Part shown: piece by piece, positions 1 through 8,251 of the stretch
How positions within the stretch are numbered: position 1 is the first letter of the stretch
Layout of the letters: each line of letters starts with the position of its first letter
Origin: Alphaproteobacteria bacterium
GTDB taxonomy: Bacteria > Pseudomonadota > Alphaproteobacteria > UBA6615
Assembly (NCBI GenBank): GCA_029243445.1
Contig: JAQWSA010000097.1
Coordinates: forward strand, 1-10,264
DNA length: 10,264 nt
Reading direction: 5' to 3'
Notes under the pieces: generated by a model
The model's database searches: none
The model's input: the letters and a program-made list of their open reading frames with translations, nothing else
What the model was told of the DNA's origin: nothing
Position numbers and translations under genes: made by a program

Positions 1-1
1 T

Positions 2-724
2 GCCTTTGCGTTATCTTTTAATGAAACGGCAAAACTAAGCGCATCAGGTACTTCCAGAGCAAGAGTTGTAGGTAATCCTATACGTAAAGAAATTGCTAAC
101 CTTGCAAGCAAACCTTACCTCCCACCAAATAATATAATAGAGGTTCTTATTCTAGGTGGCAGTCTTGGGGCTCAAGTTTTTTCTAAAATCGTTCCAGCAG
201 CTTTTAATACTATTTCTCCTAAAACTAGATTAAAGTTCAGAGTTAGCCAGCAGTGTCGCCCCGAAGATATTGTAGAAGTAAAGAAAATTTATGAAAAACT
301 ACAAATGAATGTAGAGCTGGCAACGTTTTTCGAAGACATACCTGAACGAATTGCTAACTCTCACATGGTTATTTGCCGTTCTGGAGCCTCAACGGTAGCT
401 GAATTAACCGCAGCTGGAAGACCGGCTTTATATGTTCCCTATCCTAGCGCTATTGACGACCATCAAACTAGTAATGCCCGTGCGATTGAACAAGGAGGCG
501 GAGGTTGGGTGTTTCTACAATCAGAATTTACTCCTGGCGCCCTAGCTGGATGGTTAGAAGCTGCACTCGAAAATCCAAAGGGGCTAACTGGGGTTGCCGA
601 AGCAGCAAAAAAACTTGGCAATCCAGCAGCTGCAGATTTACTTGCAGATTTGGTTTTAGATAATTTACCCATCCATAGTGATTTAAATAATAATAACAAA
701 AAATTAGGGGGAACGGAGTTATGA
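2..724 (+). CDS. murG: MurG, lipid II-forming N-acetylglucosaminyltransferase (5' end missing)
   Basis: MurG transfers GlcNAc from UDP-GlcNAc to lipid I at the inner face of the cytoplasmic membrane, giving lipid II. The reading frame is open from the window edge. 240 residues are visible, and families of about 350-370 residues imply that roughly the first 120 (most of the acceptor-side N-terminal domain) lie upstream. Seen directly, numbered from the first visible residue: VGNPIRKEI at 23-31, the glycine-rich loop LGGSLGAQ at 51-58, then SQQCRPED, and the donor-site motifs [11 protein letters not shown] and [15 protein letters not shown]. The last two are the classic UDP-GlcNAc-binding blocks of MurG. 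The C-terminal tail is asparagine-rich (NNNN, from an AAT-type run) and ends GGTEL. The stop overlaps the murC start as ATGA, which suggests translational coupling. The identity is secure; only the 5' end is unknown. Confidence 0.96.
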   Translation, partial: AFALSFNETAKLSASGTSRARVVGNPIRKEIANLASKPYLPPNNIIEVLILGGSLGAQVFSKIVPAAFNTISPKTRLKFRVSQQCRPEDIVEVKKIYEKLQMNVELATFFEDIPERIANSHMVICRSGASTVAELTAAGRPALYVPYPSAIDDHQTSNARAIEQGGGGWVFLQSEFTPGALAGWLEAALENPKGLTGVAEAAKKLGNPAAADLLADLVLDNLPIHSDLNNNNKKLGGTEL

Positions 725-2151
725 AGGCTCTACCTCTTGATATTGGTGTTGTTCACTTTATTGGTATAGGTGGAATTGGAATGAGCGGAATTGCAGAAAC
801 ATTTCATGCCCTGGGATATTCTGTACAAGGTAGCGACGTATCAGAAAGTAGTAATACCAAAAGACTAAAAGAGTTGGGCATAAAAGTATTTATTGGCCAT
901 AACAGTGAAAATTTAAAAGGCGCATCGGTGGCTGTGGTGTCGACGGCTATAAAACAAAATAATACAGAAGTGGTAAGTGCCCGTGCCCAACTAATGCCTG
1001 TAGTTCGCCGTGCTGAAATGTTAGCCGAACTAATGCGTTTGAAATGGTCAATTGCAATAGGAGGCACGCACGGAAAAACTACTACAACATCTTTAGTTGC
1101 AGCTGTTTTAGATGCTGCAAAGTTTGATCCCACCGTAATAAACGGCGGTATCATAAATGCTTACGGAACTAATGCTCGTCTAGGCTCAGGTGACTGGATG
1201 GTAGTAGAAGCAGATGAATCTGACGGTACCTTCGTTAAATTGCCCGCTACCATTGCAGTGGTTACTAATATCGATCCCGAACATCTTGATTTTTACGGTG
1301 ATTTTGATTCCTTACGTGATGCTTTTACTGCTTTTGTTTCCAATATTCCTTTTTACGGATTCGCCACTCTCTGCATCGATAACCCAGAAGTACAAGCCCT
1401 AGTTTCTCTACTATCAGACAGGCGCATAATTACGTATGGATTCTCTCGTCAAGCAGATATTAGAGGTATTAATCTACAATCCTTACCAGATGGTATAAGT
1501 TTTGATGTTGAGGTTGCTAACCGAGGAGAGCGTACTGAAAGAATTATTAATAACCTGAAGCTACCAATGCATGGTTCACATAATGCACAAAACGCCCTGG
1601 CTGCAATAGGTCTGGCTATAGAAATGGGCATCGATGATGAATCTATACGTCGTGGTTTAGCTGGTTTTACTGGTGTTAACAGAAGGTTTACAAAAGTAGG
1701 TGAGGTATCGGGAATAACAATTATTGATGATTATGCACATCATCCCGTGGAAATTTCTGCAGTATTGGATGCAGCACGTAGTAGCTCGTCTGGTAACGTA
1801 ATAGCAGTATTTCAACCCCATCGTTTCTCACGAATCTTAAGTCTTTTTGAAGATTTTTGCACATGTTTCAATGATGCTGATACTGTTATAATTAGTGACA
1901 TTTATGCAGCAGGTGAATTAGAGATAGAGGGCGTTAACCGCGAGACTCTAGTTGCAGGACTAAGAGATCATGGCCACAGAGATGTTCGCCCTCTTATTAA
2001 TCCTGATAACCTTGCTGAGCTGGTTGCTAATGTAGCAAAAACTAATGACATTATAATTTGCCTGGGCGCCGGAAGTATAACTAATTGGGCACAATCACTA
2101 CCTGAAGAGTTAAATTCTATTATTAAGTCAGAGAGCATAAAACTGACATGA
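721..2151 (+). CDS. murC: MurC, UDP-N-acetylmuramate--L-alanine ligase
   Basis: This cytoplasmic ATP-dependent ligase adds L-Ala to UDP-MurNAc, the first step of stem-peptide assembly. The product is 476 residues, normal for MurC. The N-terminal Rossmann-like domain has GIGGIGMSG (15-23). The central ATPase domain has the P-loop [10 protein letters not shown] (115-124), EADESDGTF (163-171) and [11 protein letters not shown] (182-192). The ligase signature [12 protein letters not shown] spans 284-295, and the C-terminal domain has [10 protein letters not shown] (336-345) and FQPHRFSR (364-371). The HHP and QPHR blocks separate MurC from MurD, MurE and MurF. The ATG start overlaps the murG stop (ATGA) and sits behind purine-rich GGGGGAACGGAG at 707-718. 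Its stop overlaps the murB start in the same way. Nothing is missing or odd. I am very sure of this call. Confidence 0.98.
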   Translation: MKALPLDIGVVHFIGIGGIGMSGIAETFHALGYSVQGSDVSESSNTKRLKELGIKVFIGHNSENLKGASVAVVSTAIKQNNTEVVSARAQLMPVVRRAEMLAELMRLKWSIAIGGTHGKTTTTSLVAAVLDAAKFDPTVINGGIINAYGTNARLGSGDWMVVEADESDGTFVKLPATIAVVTNIDPEHLDFYGDFDSLRDAFTAFVSNIPFYGFATLCIDNPEVQALVSLLSDRRIITYGFSRQADIRGINLQSLPDGISFDVEVANRGERTERIINNLKLPMHGSHNAQNALAAIGLAIEMGIDDESIRRGLAGFTGVNRRFTKVGEVSGITIIDDYAHHPVEISAVLDAARSSSSGNVIAVFQPHRFSRILSLFEDFCTCFNDADTVIISDIYAAGELEIEGVNRETLVAGLRDHGHRDVRPLINPDNLAELVANVAKTNDIIICLGAGSITNWAQSLPEELNSIIKSESIKLT

Positions 2152-3083
2152 TAATAAACAAGCCTCAAAACTCAATAGATTTAATCGAAAAATTGCCTGC
2201 AGTGCGGGGGAAGTATGACTTAAATGCAAAAATTGCAAAATATACTTGGTTCCGAACAGGGGGACCAGCTGAAGTTTTATATAGGCCAGCTGATTTAAAA
2301 GACTTAGCTAATTTTCTTTATAATAAACCCAAAGATATTCCTATAACATTGCTAGGCGTTGGATCAAATGTACTTGTACGTGATGGAGGAATACCCGGCG
2401 TCGTAATCCGGCTGGGAAGACCATTTTCATCTATACGAACCGAAGGTAGTCAAATATATGCTGGCGCTATGGCCCTAGACTATAATGTCGCAAAGATCGC
2501 TCGCGATGAAGCAATATCAGGGTTCGAATTTCTTGCTGGCATTCCTGGTACTATTGGTGGTGGCCTGAGAATGAATGCTGGAGCCTATGGTCGTGAACTA
2601 AAAGACATTGTAACCCAAGTTATGGTTATTACTCCACAAGGAAAAATCAAATCTTTATCTCTAGAGGATTGGGGACCCCGTTATCGCGGTTGTAATATTT
2701 CTACAAACTGGGTTTTTACAGGCTGCATAATGTCAGGTTCTTGGGGTAATAAAACTGATATCACGAGAGCGATGGAATTGGTTCAGGAGACAAGGGAAAA
2801 TGCGCAACCCATTCGAGAGCGCACTGGGGGAAGTACGTACAAAAATCCAAATGGCAAAAAAGCCTGGGAGCTGATTGATCGCTCAGGTTGTAGGGGTCTC
2901 AGACTTGGAAATGCTCAGGTATCCAAGAAACATTGCAATTTTCTAGTAAATTTAGGCGGAGCCAATGCAGCCGACATAGAAGGTTTAGGAGAAGAAGTGC
3001 GAAGGCGAGTTCGTGAAGTTACAGGAGTGCAACTGGAATGGGAACTTGAGCGTATAGGAACCCCAGCAGAGGATATATCATGA
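2148..3083 (+). CDS. murB: MurB, UDP-N-acetylenolpyruvoylglucosamine reductase
   Basis: This FAD enzyme uses NADPH to reduce UDP-GlcNAc-enolpyruvate to UDP-MurNAc in the cytoplasm. It makes the substrate used by MurC, encoded just upstream. The product has 311 residues, the size of the shorter (type II-like) MurB. FAD-binding blocks are [11 protein letters not shown] (33-43), [12 protein letters not shown] (70-81) and [18 protein letters not shown] (131-148). The active-site tyrosine/arginine pair is at 179-180. The proton-donating serine is probably S229 in GGSTYKNP, and the C-terminal catalytic glutamate is probably E299 in LEWELERIG. After the YR pair, the sequence reads GC where most homologues have x-Ser. 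HCNFLVN (262-268) has Cys where Ala is usual. The ATG overlaps the murC stop (ATGA) and lacks a strong ribosome binding site (only GAGAG at 2131-2135), so re-initiation is likely. Confidence 0.97.
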   Translation: MIINKPQNSIDLIEKLPAVRGKYDLNAKIAKYTWFRTGGPAEVLYRPADLKDLANFLYNKPKDIPITLLGVGSNVLVRDGGIPGVVIRLGRPFSSIRTEGSQIYAGAMALDYNVAKIARDEAISGFEFLAGIPGTIGGGLRMNAGAYGRELKDIVTQVMVITPQGKIKSLSLEDWGPRYRGCNISTNWVFTGCIMSGSWGNKTDITRAMELVQETRENAQPIRERTGGSTYKNPNGKKAWELIDRSGCRGLRLGNAQVSKKHCNFLVNLGGANAADIEGLGEEVRRRVREVTGVQLEWELERIGTPAEDIS

Positions 3084-3991
3084 GCACTAAAGTAGCTGTT
3101 CTAATGGGTGGCATATCCGCTGAACGAGAAGTATCTCTTAACTCAGGAGAACAATGTTCAAAGGCTCTCGAAGAAGCAGGTTATATTGTCAACAGAATAA
3201 ATGTATCAGAAGATATAAATGCATTGCTAGATGCACTTAATCCACCCCCAGATGTTGTATTCAACGCACTACATGGGCGGTACGGTGAAGACGGCTGTAT
3301 ACAAGGTTTACTTAATTTACTGCGCATACCTTATACTCATTCTGGTGTTATGGCATCAGCGCTAGCAATGAATAAATATGCCGCCCGCAAAATATTTAAT
3401 TCTCAAAATATTGAAACAGCTGAAGCCTTATTGGCAACCTCAGTTGACGTTAGGAACAGCGAATTAATGACACCGCCATATGTCATCAAACCCATAAATG
3501 AAGGGTCATCTGTTGGTGTTCATATTATTCTGGAAAACACCACCTACCCATTAAATTTTATTGATATGCCTGAAGTATTATTAGTTGAACGGTATATTCC
3601 AGGTCGAGAACTAACAGTGGCGGTTATGGGAAATAGTTCGGAATCTCGTCCTCTTGCGGTAACTGAGTTAATACCCAGATCAGGTTTTTATAATTATGAA
3701 GCCAAATACACTGATGGTAAAACTAAACATATTTGCCCTGCATCTATTTCACCTGAAATATATAAATTAGCTATGGAGTGGTCAGCAACAGCACATGAAG
3801 CACTAGGATGCCGAGGAATCAGCCGGTCAGACCTACGCTATGATGATACAAAAAATCAATTAGTTATGCTCGAGGTTAACACGCAACCTGGTATGACTAG
3901 TCTTTCGCTGGTTCCAGAACAAGCACATCATGTGGGCATTTCATTTCCTGAATTAGTTAGCTGGATGGTGGAGAATGCCCAATGCGATTGA
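3080..3991 (+). CDS. ddl: Ddl, D-alanine--D-alanine ligase
   Basis: This cytoplasmic ATP-grasp ligase makes the D-Ala-D-Ala dipeptide that MurF adds to the stem peptide. Its length of 303 residues matches DdlB of E. coli. Residues seen, matched to the family from memory: E15 in GGISAEREVSL, HGRYGEDG (65-72), IKPINEGSSVGV (136-147, S143 in the serine loop), VERYIPGRELTV (169-180), the EAKY pair K209/Y210 in the omega loop, R249 and D251, and E265/N267 in LEVNTQPGMTSLSLVP for metal binding. The omega-loop tyrosine, where depsipeptide (D-Ala-D-Lac) ligases differ, indicates a normal dipeptide ligase. The start is supported by AGAGGA at 3068-3073, six bases ahead, and by an ATGA overlap with murB. 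The 3' end overlaps ftsQ by 10 bases. Confidence 0.97.
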   Translation: MSTKVAVLMGGISAEREVSLNSGEQCSKALEEAGYIVNRINVSEDINALLDALNPPPDVVFNALHGRYGEDGCIQGLLNLLRIPYTHSGVMASALAMNKYAARKIFNSQNIETAEALLATSVDVRNSELMTPPYVIKPINEGSSVGVHIILENTTYPLNFIDMPEVLLVERYIPGRELTVAVMGNSSESRPLAVTELIPRSGFYNYEAKYTDGKTKHICPASISPEIYKLAMEWSATAHEALGCRGISRSDLRYDDTKNQLVMLEVNTQPGMTSLSLVPEQAHHVGISFPELVSWMVENAQCD

Positions 3992-4833
3992 TCCCTAAAG
4001 CACCTAAAAATAAAAAAATTGCTAATCGACCAACTATTTCCCAATTGAAACAGAGGCGAATCACTGTTCTTGCCGTAATCATAGTATTTTTGGTTGGTGT
4101 CACAGGAACGGTCTGGTCTGCAGTGAGCTCGGGTTGGGTAGAAAATAAAATGGATTTAGCAAAAAATAGTGTAATTGAAGCAACCGCAGCTGCCGGAATG
4201 GTAGTTGAATCAATTTATTTGAGGGGAAGCCAGGCGACCTCCCGATCAGATTTGTTAGAAACATTAGATATTAAAAAAGGAACGCCAATATTAAATGTTG
4301 ATATTAAGGAAGCTAGGCTGCGTGTGGAATCACTTGGATGGGTTAAATCGGCAACCTTAGTAAGAGTTTTACCAAACGTTATTTTCTTGGATATAAAAGA
4401 AAGAAAGGCACTAGCTCTTTGGCAACGCAATCGCCGTGCCCCAGTATTAATTGATACTGACGGTACGGTAATACAGAAACGAAATTTAGCAAAATACTCC
4501 GACCTACCGTTAGTTGTTGGACAAGGTGCTGCAAAAAATGCCGCTGTCCTGATTGAGCGCTTACATGAGTACCCTTTGATTTTTAATGAAGTTAAAGTAG
4601 CGATTAGAGTCTCAGAAAGGCGTTGGAATTTAAGATTGAGAAATAATATAGAGATTCGACTCCCAGCAGAAAAAATTTCCACTGCTCTTAACCAACTCTA
4701 CGAATATCAAAACAAACATTCTTTATTTGATCGCAACATCATTGCTGTCGATTTACGTGTTCCTGACCGGTTGATAGTCCGCGTTAACAATCAGGAAAAA
4801 AAGCAAAAGAAAGTTATTGGCGAAAACACTTAA
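3982..4833 (+). CDS. ftsQ: FtsQ, divisome membrane protein with POTRA domain
   Basis: FtsQ is a bitopic inner-membrane protein that links the cytoplasmic ring to the periplasmic division machinery through FtsB and FtsL. The product has 283 residues. A basic cytoplasmic tail (1-26, ending KQRR) precedes one hydrophobic segment at about 27-49. A POTRA domain follows at about 73-141, with SIYLRGSQATSRSDLLETL, the GTPILNVD turn, LGWVKSATLVRVLP and LDIKERKALALWQ. The FtsQ beta domain runs to about 268 and includes LIDTDGTVI, LPLVVGQGA and ERRWNLRL. The last residues are lysine-rich. The ATG lies inside the ddl 3' end and has GGAG at 3970-3973, eight bases ahead. FtsQ is poorly conserved, so the call rests on architecture, the POTRA-beta signature phrases and its place between ddl and ftsA. 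Confidence 0.94.
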   Translation: MRLIPKAPKNKKIANRPTISQLKQRRITVLAVIIVFLVGVTGTVWSAVSSGWVENKMDLAKNSVIEATAAAGMVVESIYLRGSQATSRSDLLETLDIKKGTPILNVDIKEARLRVESLGWVKSATLVRVLPNVIFLDIKERKALALWQRNRRAPVLIDTDGTVIQKRNLAKYSDLPLVVGQGAAKNAAVLIERLHEYPLIFNEVKVAIRVSERRWNLRLRNNIEIRLPAEKISTALNQLYEYQNKHSLFDRNIIAVDLRVPDRLIVRVNNQEKKQKKVIGENT

Positions 4834-4838
4834 GGTAT

Positions 4839-4844
4839 AAAGGA
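4839..4844 (+). promoter_or_regulatory. Ribosome binding site of ftsA, supporting a GTG start
   Basis: AAAGGA lies nine bases ahead of the GTG at 4854, in the 20-base gap after the ftsQ stop. No ATG nearby gives a better N-terminus, so the site decides the GTG start. Confidence 0.75.
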
Positions 4845-4853
4845 CTTACCATT

Positions 4854-6203
4854 GTGACTAAAAGTCTAAACCGCGCACGTACAGGTACAATTGTTGCCCT
4901 CGACATAGGTACGAGCAAAGTATGTTGCCTGATAGCTAGAGTCGAACGACCGCCTGTTGAAAATGGTACTAAAGTAATAGTTCAGCCAAGAATTATCGGC
5001 AGCGGCTTACAGGTGAGTGCTGGATTAAAAAACGGAGTCATAATAGACGTTGAAGTGGCCGAAACCGCCATTAGAAAAGCAGTATTTGCAGCAGAGCAAA
5101 TGGCAGGGGATAATATAAGGACGACGGTAACAGTCAACCTAAATGGGGGACGGCCCTTATCAAAAACTATAGGGGTTGATGTAGATATTGGGGGTCTGCA
5201 GATTGATGATGCTGATTTACAAAGAGTATTTCAAAGAACCGTATCATTAAATGCTAATGGAAATGGAAATGGCCAAGCTCATTCTCATTCAAATACCCTT
5301 AAAGAAAAAGTAGATAATAGTCCTGGAAGAGAACTTATTCATTCTATCCCTGTAGGATACGCAGTAGATGGAAATAATGGCATTCGTGATCCTAGAGGAA
5401 TGTTTGGCGAACGCCTATCAGTTAATATGCATATGATTACTGCCGCAAATGGAGTTATTAGAACTCTTCGTAGTGTTATAGAAGAGAGCCACCTTGAGGT
5501 TGATGACTTTGTTATTGCACCTTATGCCTCAGGTCTTTCTACTCTTGTTGAAGATGAAACAGACCTTGGTGTTACTGTTATAGATATGGGAGCTGGTACT
5601 ACCAGTATCGCTGTTTTCTCAGATGGAGATGCCGTTTTTACTGATATTGTTCCAGTTGGAGGTGCACATGTGACTAACGATATAGCCAGGGGGCTGTCGA
5701 CTCCGATTGCTCATGCTGAGCGCTTAAAGACATTGCACGGTGCAGCTATGGCTACCGCCTCAGATGAACATGAATTAATAGATGTTTTGCACGTTGGAGA
5801 AGATGAACATAATAGCCCTAACCATATTCCGCGCTCTTTGTTGAATGGCATAATACAACCACGCTTAGAAGAAACCTTCGAACTTGTTCGTGAACGGCTT
5901 ACGGATAGTGGTTTTGATGCAATAGCAGGACGCCGAGTTGTCCTGACAGGTGGCGCCAGCCAATTACAAGGGACCCAGGAACTTGCTACAATCGTTCTGG
6001 ACAAACAAGTTCGCATGGGGCGACCGCTTAGGCTTCGAGGCTTACCTGATTCTATGTCGGGTCCAGCATTCGCAACTAGTGCAGGGTTAATTGCCTACGC
6101 AATAGAAAAACCGTCTGCTGTATCAACATCAACACCAAGCATAAAAAAGGAGTCGGGCGGTTTAGGAAACCGTCTCGGTAATTGGTTCAATGAACACTTC
6201 TAA
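4854..6203 (+). CDS. ftsA: FtsA, actin-like division protein and FtsZ membrane anchor
   Basis: FtsA is an actin-fold ATPase that polymerises on the inner membrane and tethers FtsZ. The product has 449 residues, longer than the usual 410-420. Phosphate-1 is VALDIGTSKV (14-23). The 1C domain follows, then RELIHSIPVGYAVDG (159-173), DPRGMFGERL (179-188) and IAPYASGL (221-228). Phosphate-2 is IDMGAGTTSIAVF (243-255), followed by VPVGGAHVTNDIA and the adenosine loop VVLTGGASQLQG (362-373). The C-terminus ends in a linker (418-434) and a likely amphipathic membrane-targeting helix, GLGNRLGNWFNEHF. Between VFQRTVS and GRELIH, an insertion of about 25 residues (132-157) is rich in Asn, Gly, His and Ser, and accounts for most of the extra length. 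The GTG start has its own ribosome binding site and 20 bases separate it from ftsQ. Confidence 0.97.
   Translation: MTKSLNRARTGTIVALDIGTSKVCCLIARVERPPVENGTKVIVQPRIIGSGLQVSAGLKNGVIIDVEVAETAIRKAVFAAEQMAGDNIRTTVTVNLNGGRPLSKTIGVDVDIGGLQIDDADLQRVFQRTVSLNANGNGNGQAHSHSNTLKEKVDNSPGRELIHSIPVGYAVDGNNGIRDPRGMFGERLSVNMHMITAANGVIRTLRSVIEESHLEVDDFVIAPYASGLSTLVEDETDLGVTVIDMGAGTTSIAVFSDGDAVFTDIVPVGGAHVTNDIARGLSTPIAHAERLKTLHGAAMATASDEHELIDVLHVGEDEHNSPNHIPRSLLNGIIQPRLEETFELVRERLTDSGFDAIAGRRVVLTGGASQLQGTQELATIVLDKQVRMGRPLRLRGLPDSMSGPAFATSAGLIAYAIEKPSAVSTSTPSIKKESGGLGNRLGNWFNEHF
5256..5290 (+). repeat. Two short hexanucleotide repeats inside ftsA
   Basis: AATGGA is repeated almost three times at 5256-5272 and encodes alternating Asn-Gly. 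CTCATT is repeated twice at 5278-5289 and gives His-Ser-His-Ser. Six-base units keep the frame, so copy-number change would alter the length of the FtsA insertion without breaking the gene. This is seen directly; slippage as its origin is an inference. Confidence 0.8.
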
Positions 6204-6325
6204 ACTTAATGTAAAAAATAAGAATTATATCTCTTTTCATTGGGAAAAACCCGGCTAGCAAACTGTTATTACAAAAATAGTAAATTTTACCTTTAAATAA
6301 CTTTTGCCCTCAGACGTCACAAATT
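6204..6325 (+). promoter_or_regulatory. ftsA-ftsZ intergenic region, possible ftsZ promoter
   Basis: This AT-rich gap has no credible reading frame. ftsZ commonly has its own promoters, and the gap is the obvious place for one. The best sigma70-like pair I can see is TTGGGA (6240-6245) and TGTTAT (6264-6269) with an 18-base spacer; both boxes match consensus at four of six positions. An 11-base palindrome, GTAAATTTTAC, lies at 6280-6290, and GACGTC lies at 6313-6318. No terminator-like hairpin is present, so read-through from ftsA is also expected. The promoter boxes are weak guesses. Confidence 0.3.
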
Positions 6326-6330
6326 GGAGG
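6326..6330 (+). promoter_or_regulatory. Ribosome binding site of ftsZ, fixing the ATG at 6336
   Basis: A strong GGAGG ends five bases before the ATG at 6336. An in-frame TTG at 6324 overlaps this site and so cannot be the start it serves. The ATG gives the N-terminus MTLNLS, as in other alphaproteobacterial FtsZ proteins. Confidence 0.85.
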
Positions 6331-6335
6331 CTGAC

Positions 6336-8099
6336 ATGACACTAAATTTAAGCGCACCTGGAACCGAAAATCAACTGAAACCACGTATAGTAGTTATCGG
6401 CGTTGGAGGTGCAGGCTGCAATGCCGTTAACAATATGATCTCTTCAAACCTTGAAGGAGTAGAGTTTGTTGTCGCTAATACAGACGCCCAGTCTTTATCA
6501 CTAAGCGCATCTGAAAGACGAATACAGTTAGGAATCAATATAACTAACGGTTTGGGTGCAGGCGCAAGACCTGACATAGGTAGAGCCTCTGCTGAGGAAT
6601 CCATAGATGTTGTATTAGATCATTTGCAAGGTAGCCACATGGCATTTATTGCTGCTGGAATGGGAGGTGGTACCGGGACAGGAGCCGCTCCAGTAATAGC
6701 AAGAGCGGCTAGGGAACAAGGTATTTTAACTGTCGGAGTAGTTACTAAACCGTTCCAGTTTGAAGGTAATAATCGCATGAAATCTGCTGAAGAAGGTATT
6801 GAGGAACTTCAGCACTTCGTTGATACTCTTATTGTCATTCCCAATCAAAATCTGTTTAGAGTTTGTAACGAACATACCACCTTTGCCGATGCCTTCTGCA
6901 TGGCGGACAATGTATTACATTCTGGGGTACGTGGAGTAACCGACTTAATGGTAATGCCTGGATTAATAAATCTAGATTTTGCAGACATCCGTACTGTTAT
7001 GAGTGAAATGGGTAAAGCCATGATGGGTACTGGTGAGTCTACTGGTGAAGGCCGTTCAATAGCGGCAGCCGAAGCGGCTATTGCTAACCCATTATTGGAC
7101 GATGTTTCAATGCGTGGCGCGAGGGGTGTTCTAATAAACATAACTGGTGGCCTTGATATGACCCTTTTCGAAGTAGATGAAGCCGCTAACCGTATTAGAG
7201 AAGAAGTTGATTCTGAAGCTAATATTATATTTGGTTCTACGTTTGATGAAAAAATGGAAGGCACTATGAGAGTTTCGATCGTGTCTACCGGTATAGATGC
7301 TGAATCTTCATCAGCATCCCGGTCACCAATGATATCTCTAGTACATGATTCTGATCGTTCTAAAAATATTCATTCTTCGGATAAGACGTCAACGACTCAA
7401 GAAACAGCAGAACAGACAATAAATACGAAATTGATGGAATCAGAACCAAATTCAATTCTTGATATCAATACAGATAATGCGCCTGCCGATTCTGATATTG
7501 ATAATCTGATTACTACTGAGGTGGATAATTCAAAAATTGAAGTGAATCAAGCAGAGGAGGTTTTATCAAACGAACAGCCGTTTATTCCGCCTCGAGCAGT
7601 AAATCCAGAAGAAGCTGTTGCTCGACCAAAAATATCGCAGACTTCGCCAAATGCATTCGCAGAAGCCGCAATGCAGAACGGAGCGGCACAAGTTGAAAAG
7701 CGTCGGGGACGAAGCCTTTTTCAAAAAGTTACTGGTGCAGTTCATCGAAAAACAGTGGATGAGGAGCAGGATACGAACCAGCAGAAAATAAATACTGATG
7801 TAGTCAAAACTAGTAACACTGAAACTTCGGATAAAGCAGTGACTATAAACGATACGTCTATGTCTGATCCGGAAAGCACACAAATTAATAATGATCAAAC
7901 CACTCTAAAACCTAAACTCGAAAATGAAGATCATGTAAATACTATGTCATCCCCACAAAATAGTTCAGAAGAAATTGAAACTTCTAAGCCAACACAAACA
8001 TCATTAAGCGATCTTGAGCCCACATCCCTTTCAGAGGCCCATACTACCGATGATGAAATGCTAGAAATACCCGCATTTCTTCGTCGACAAGCAAATTAA
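6336..8099 (+). CDS. ftsZ: FtsZ, tubulin-like division GTPase with a very long C-terminal linker
   Basis: FtsZ polymerises with GTP into the cytokinetic ring at midcell and recruits the divisome through FtsA. The product has 587 residues, against about 380 in E. coli and about 500 in Caulobacter. The GTPase domain starts with [16 protein letters not shown] (19-34). The tubulin signature [12 protein letters not shown] is at 108-119, and the catalytic T7 loop is GLINLDFAD (209-217, with N212, D214 and D217). The folded part ends near 321. About 250 residues of low-complexity linker follow, rich in Ser, Thr, Asn, Asp and Glu, with one basic island at about 453-472. The conserved tail [12 protein letters not shown] (576-587) is the likely FtsA-binding peptide. 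The start is the ATG behind GGAGG; an in-frame upstream TTG was rejected. A large inverted repeat lies just after the stop. Confidence 0.98.
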   Translation: MTLNLSAPGTENQLKPRIVVIGVGGAGCNAVNNMISSNLEGVEFVVANTDAQSLSLSASERRIQLGINITNGLGAGARPDIGRASAEESIDVVLDHLQGSHMAFIAAGMGGGTGTGAAPVIARAAREQGILTVGVVTKPFQFEGNNRMKSAEEGIEELQHFVDTLIVIPNQNLFRVCNEHTTFADAFCMADNVLHSGVRGVTDLMVMPGLINLDFADIRTVMSEMGKAMMGTGESTGEGRSIAAAEAAIANPLLDDVSMRGARGVLINITGGLDMTLFEVDEAANRIREEVDSEANIIFGSTFDEKMEGTMRVSIVSTGIDAESSSASRSPMISLVHDSDRSKNIHSSDKTSTTQETAEQTINTKLMESEPNSILDINTDNAPADSDIDNLITTEVDNSKIEVNQAEEVLSNEQPFIPPRAVNPEEAVARPKISQTSPNAFAEAAMQNGAAQVEKRRGRSLFQKVTGAVHRKTVDEEQDTNQQKINTDVVKTSNTETSDKAVTINDTSMSDPESTQINNDQTTLKPKLENEDHVNTMSSPQNSSEEIETSKPTQTSLSDLEPTSLSEAHTTDDEMLEIPAFLRRQAN

Positions 8100-8105
8100 T
8101 CTTTA

Positions 8106-8148
8106 CGTATAGGTTTCGCAAATTTTAATTATTCGCGAAACCTATACG
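8106..8148 (+). repeat. Perfect 14-bp inverted repeat just after ftsZ
   Basis: CGTATAGGTTTCGC (8106-8119) and its exact complement GCGAAACCTATACG (8135-8148) flank a 15-base AT-rich loop. The structure begins six bases after the ftsZ stop. No T-run follows on either strand, so it is not a textbook intrinsic terminator. It could be an mRNA 3'-end stabiliser, a Rho-assisted termination site, a protein-binding dyad or a dispersed genomic repeat. The repeat itself is certain; its role is unknown. Confidence 0.85.
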
Positions 8149-8189
8149 CAACAAACTGTAATAAAGATTGATTTGTGTATGTCAGGACT

Positions 8190-8250
8190 GATTGATACAC
8201 AGACTTGTATCAATCTATGAAAATAACTTGCACATAATCAGTATTGATAC
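8190..8250 (+). repeat. ATTGATAC repeats with a 10-bp dyad upstream of lpxC
   Basis: GATTGATACA (8190-8199) and TGTATCAATC (8206-8215) form a perfect inverted repeat with a six-base loop. The core ATTGATAC recurs in direct orientation at 8243-8250. Together with the copy inside each dyad arm, this makes three copies in about 60 bases. Such spacing suits a repressor or activator operator, but no regulator can be named. I see no convincing -35/-10 pair in this stretch. Confidence 0.6.
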
Positions 8251-8251
8251 C

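Noticed and set aside
4215..4682. 155-codon open frame on the minus strand inside ftsQ
   Set aside because: Its translation has no recognisable domain, and it lies wholly opposite a well-supported gene. The same holds for the other antisense open frames opposite murC, ftsA, ftsZ and lpxC.
6242..6252. GGGAAAAACCC hairpin in the ftsA-ftsZ gap as a terminator
   Set aside because: The stem has only three pairs and no T-run follows.
6286..6301. CtrA-like box TTTA-N7-ATAAC upstream of ftsZ
   Set aside because: Each half differs from TTAA-N7-TTAAC by one base and the gap is so AT-rich that such matches are expected by chance. No GANTC methylation site lies beside it.
6324..6335. In-frame TTG at 6324 as the ftsZ start, adding four residues
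   Set aside because: It overlaps the GGAGG ribosome binding site at 6326-6330. The ATG at 6336 has ideal spacing and gives the conserved N-terminus.
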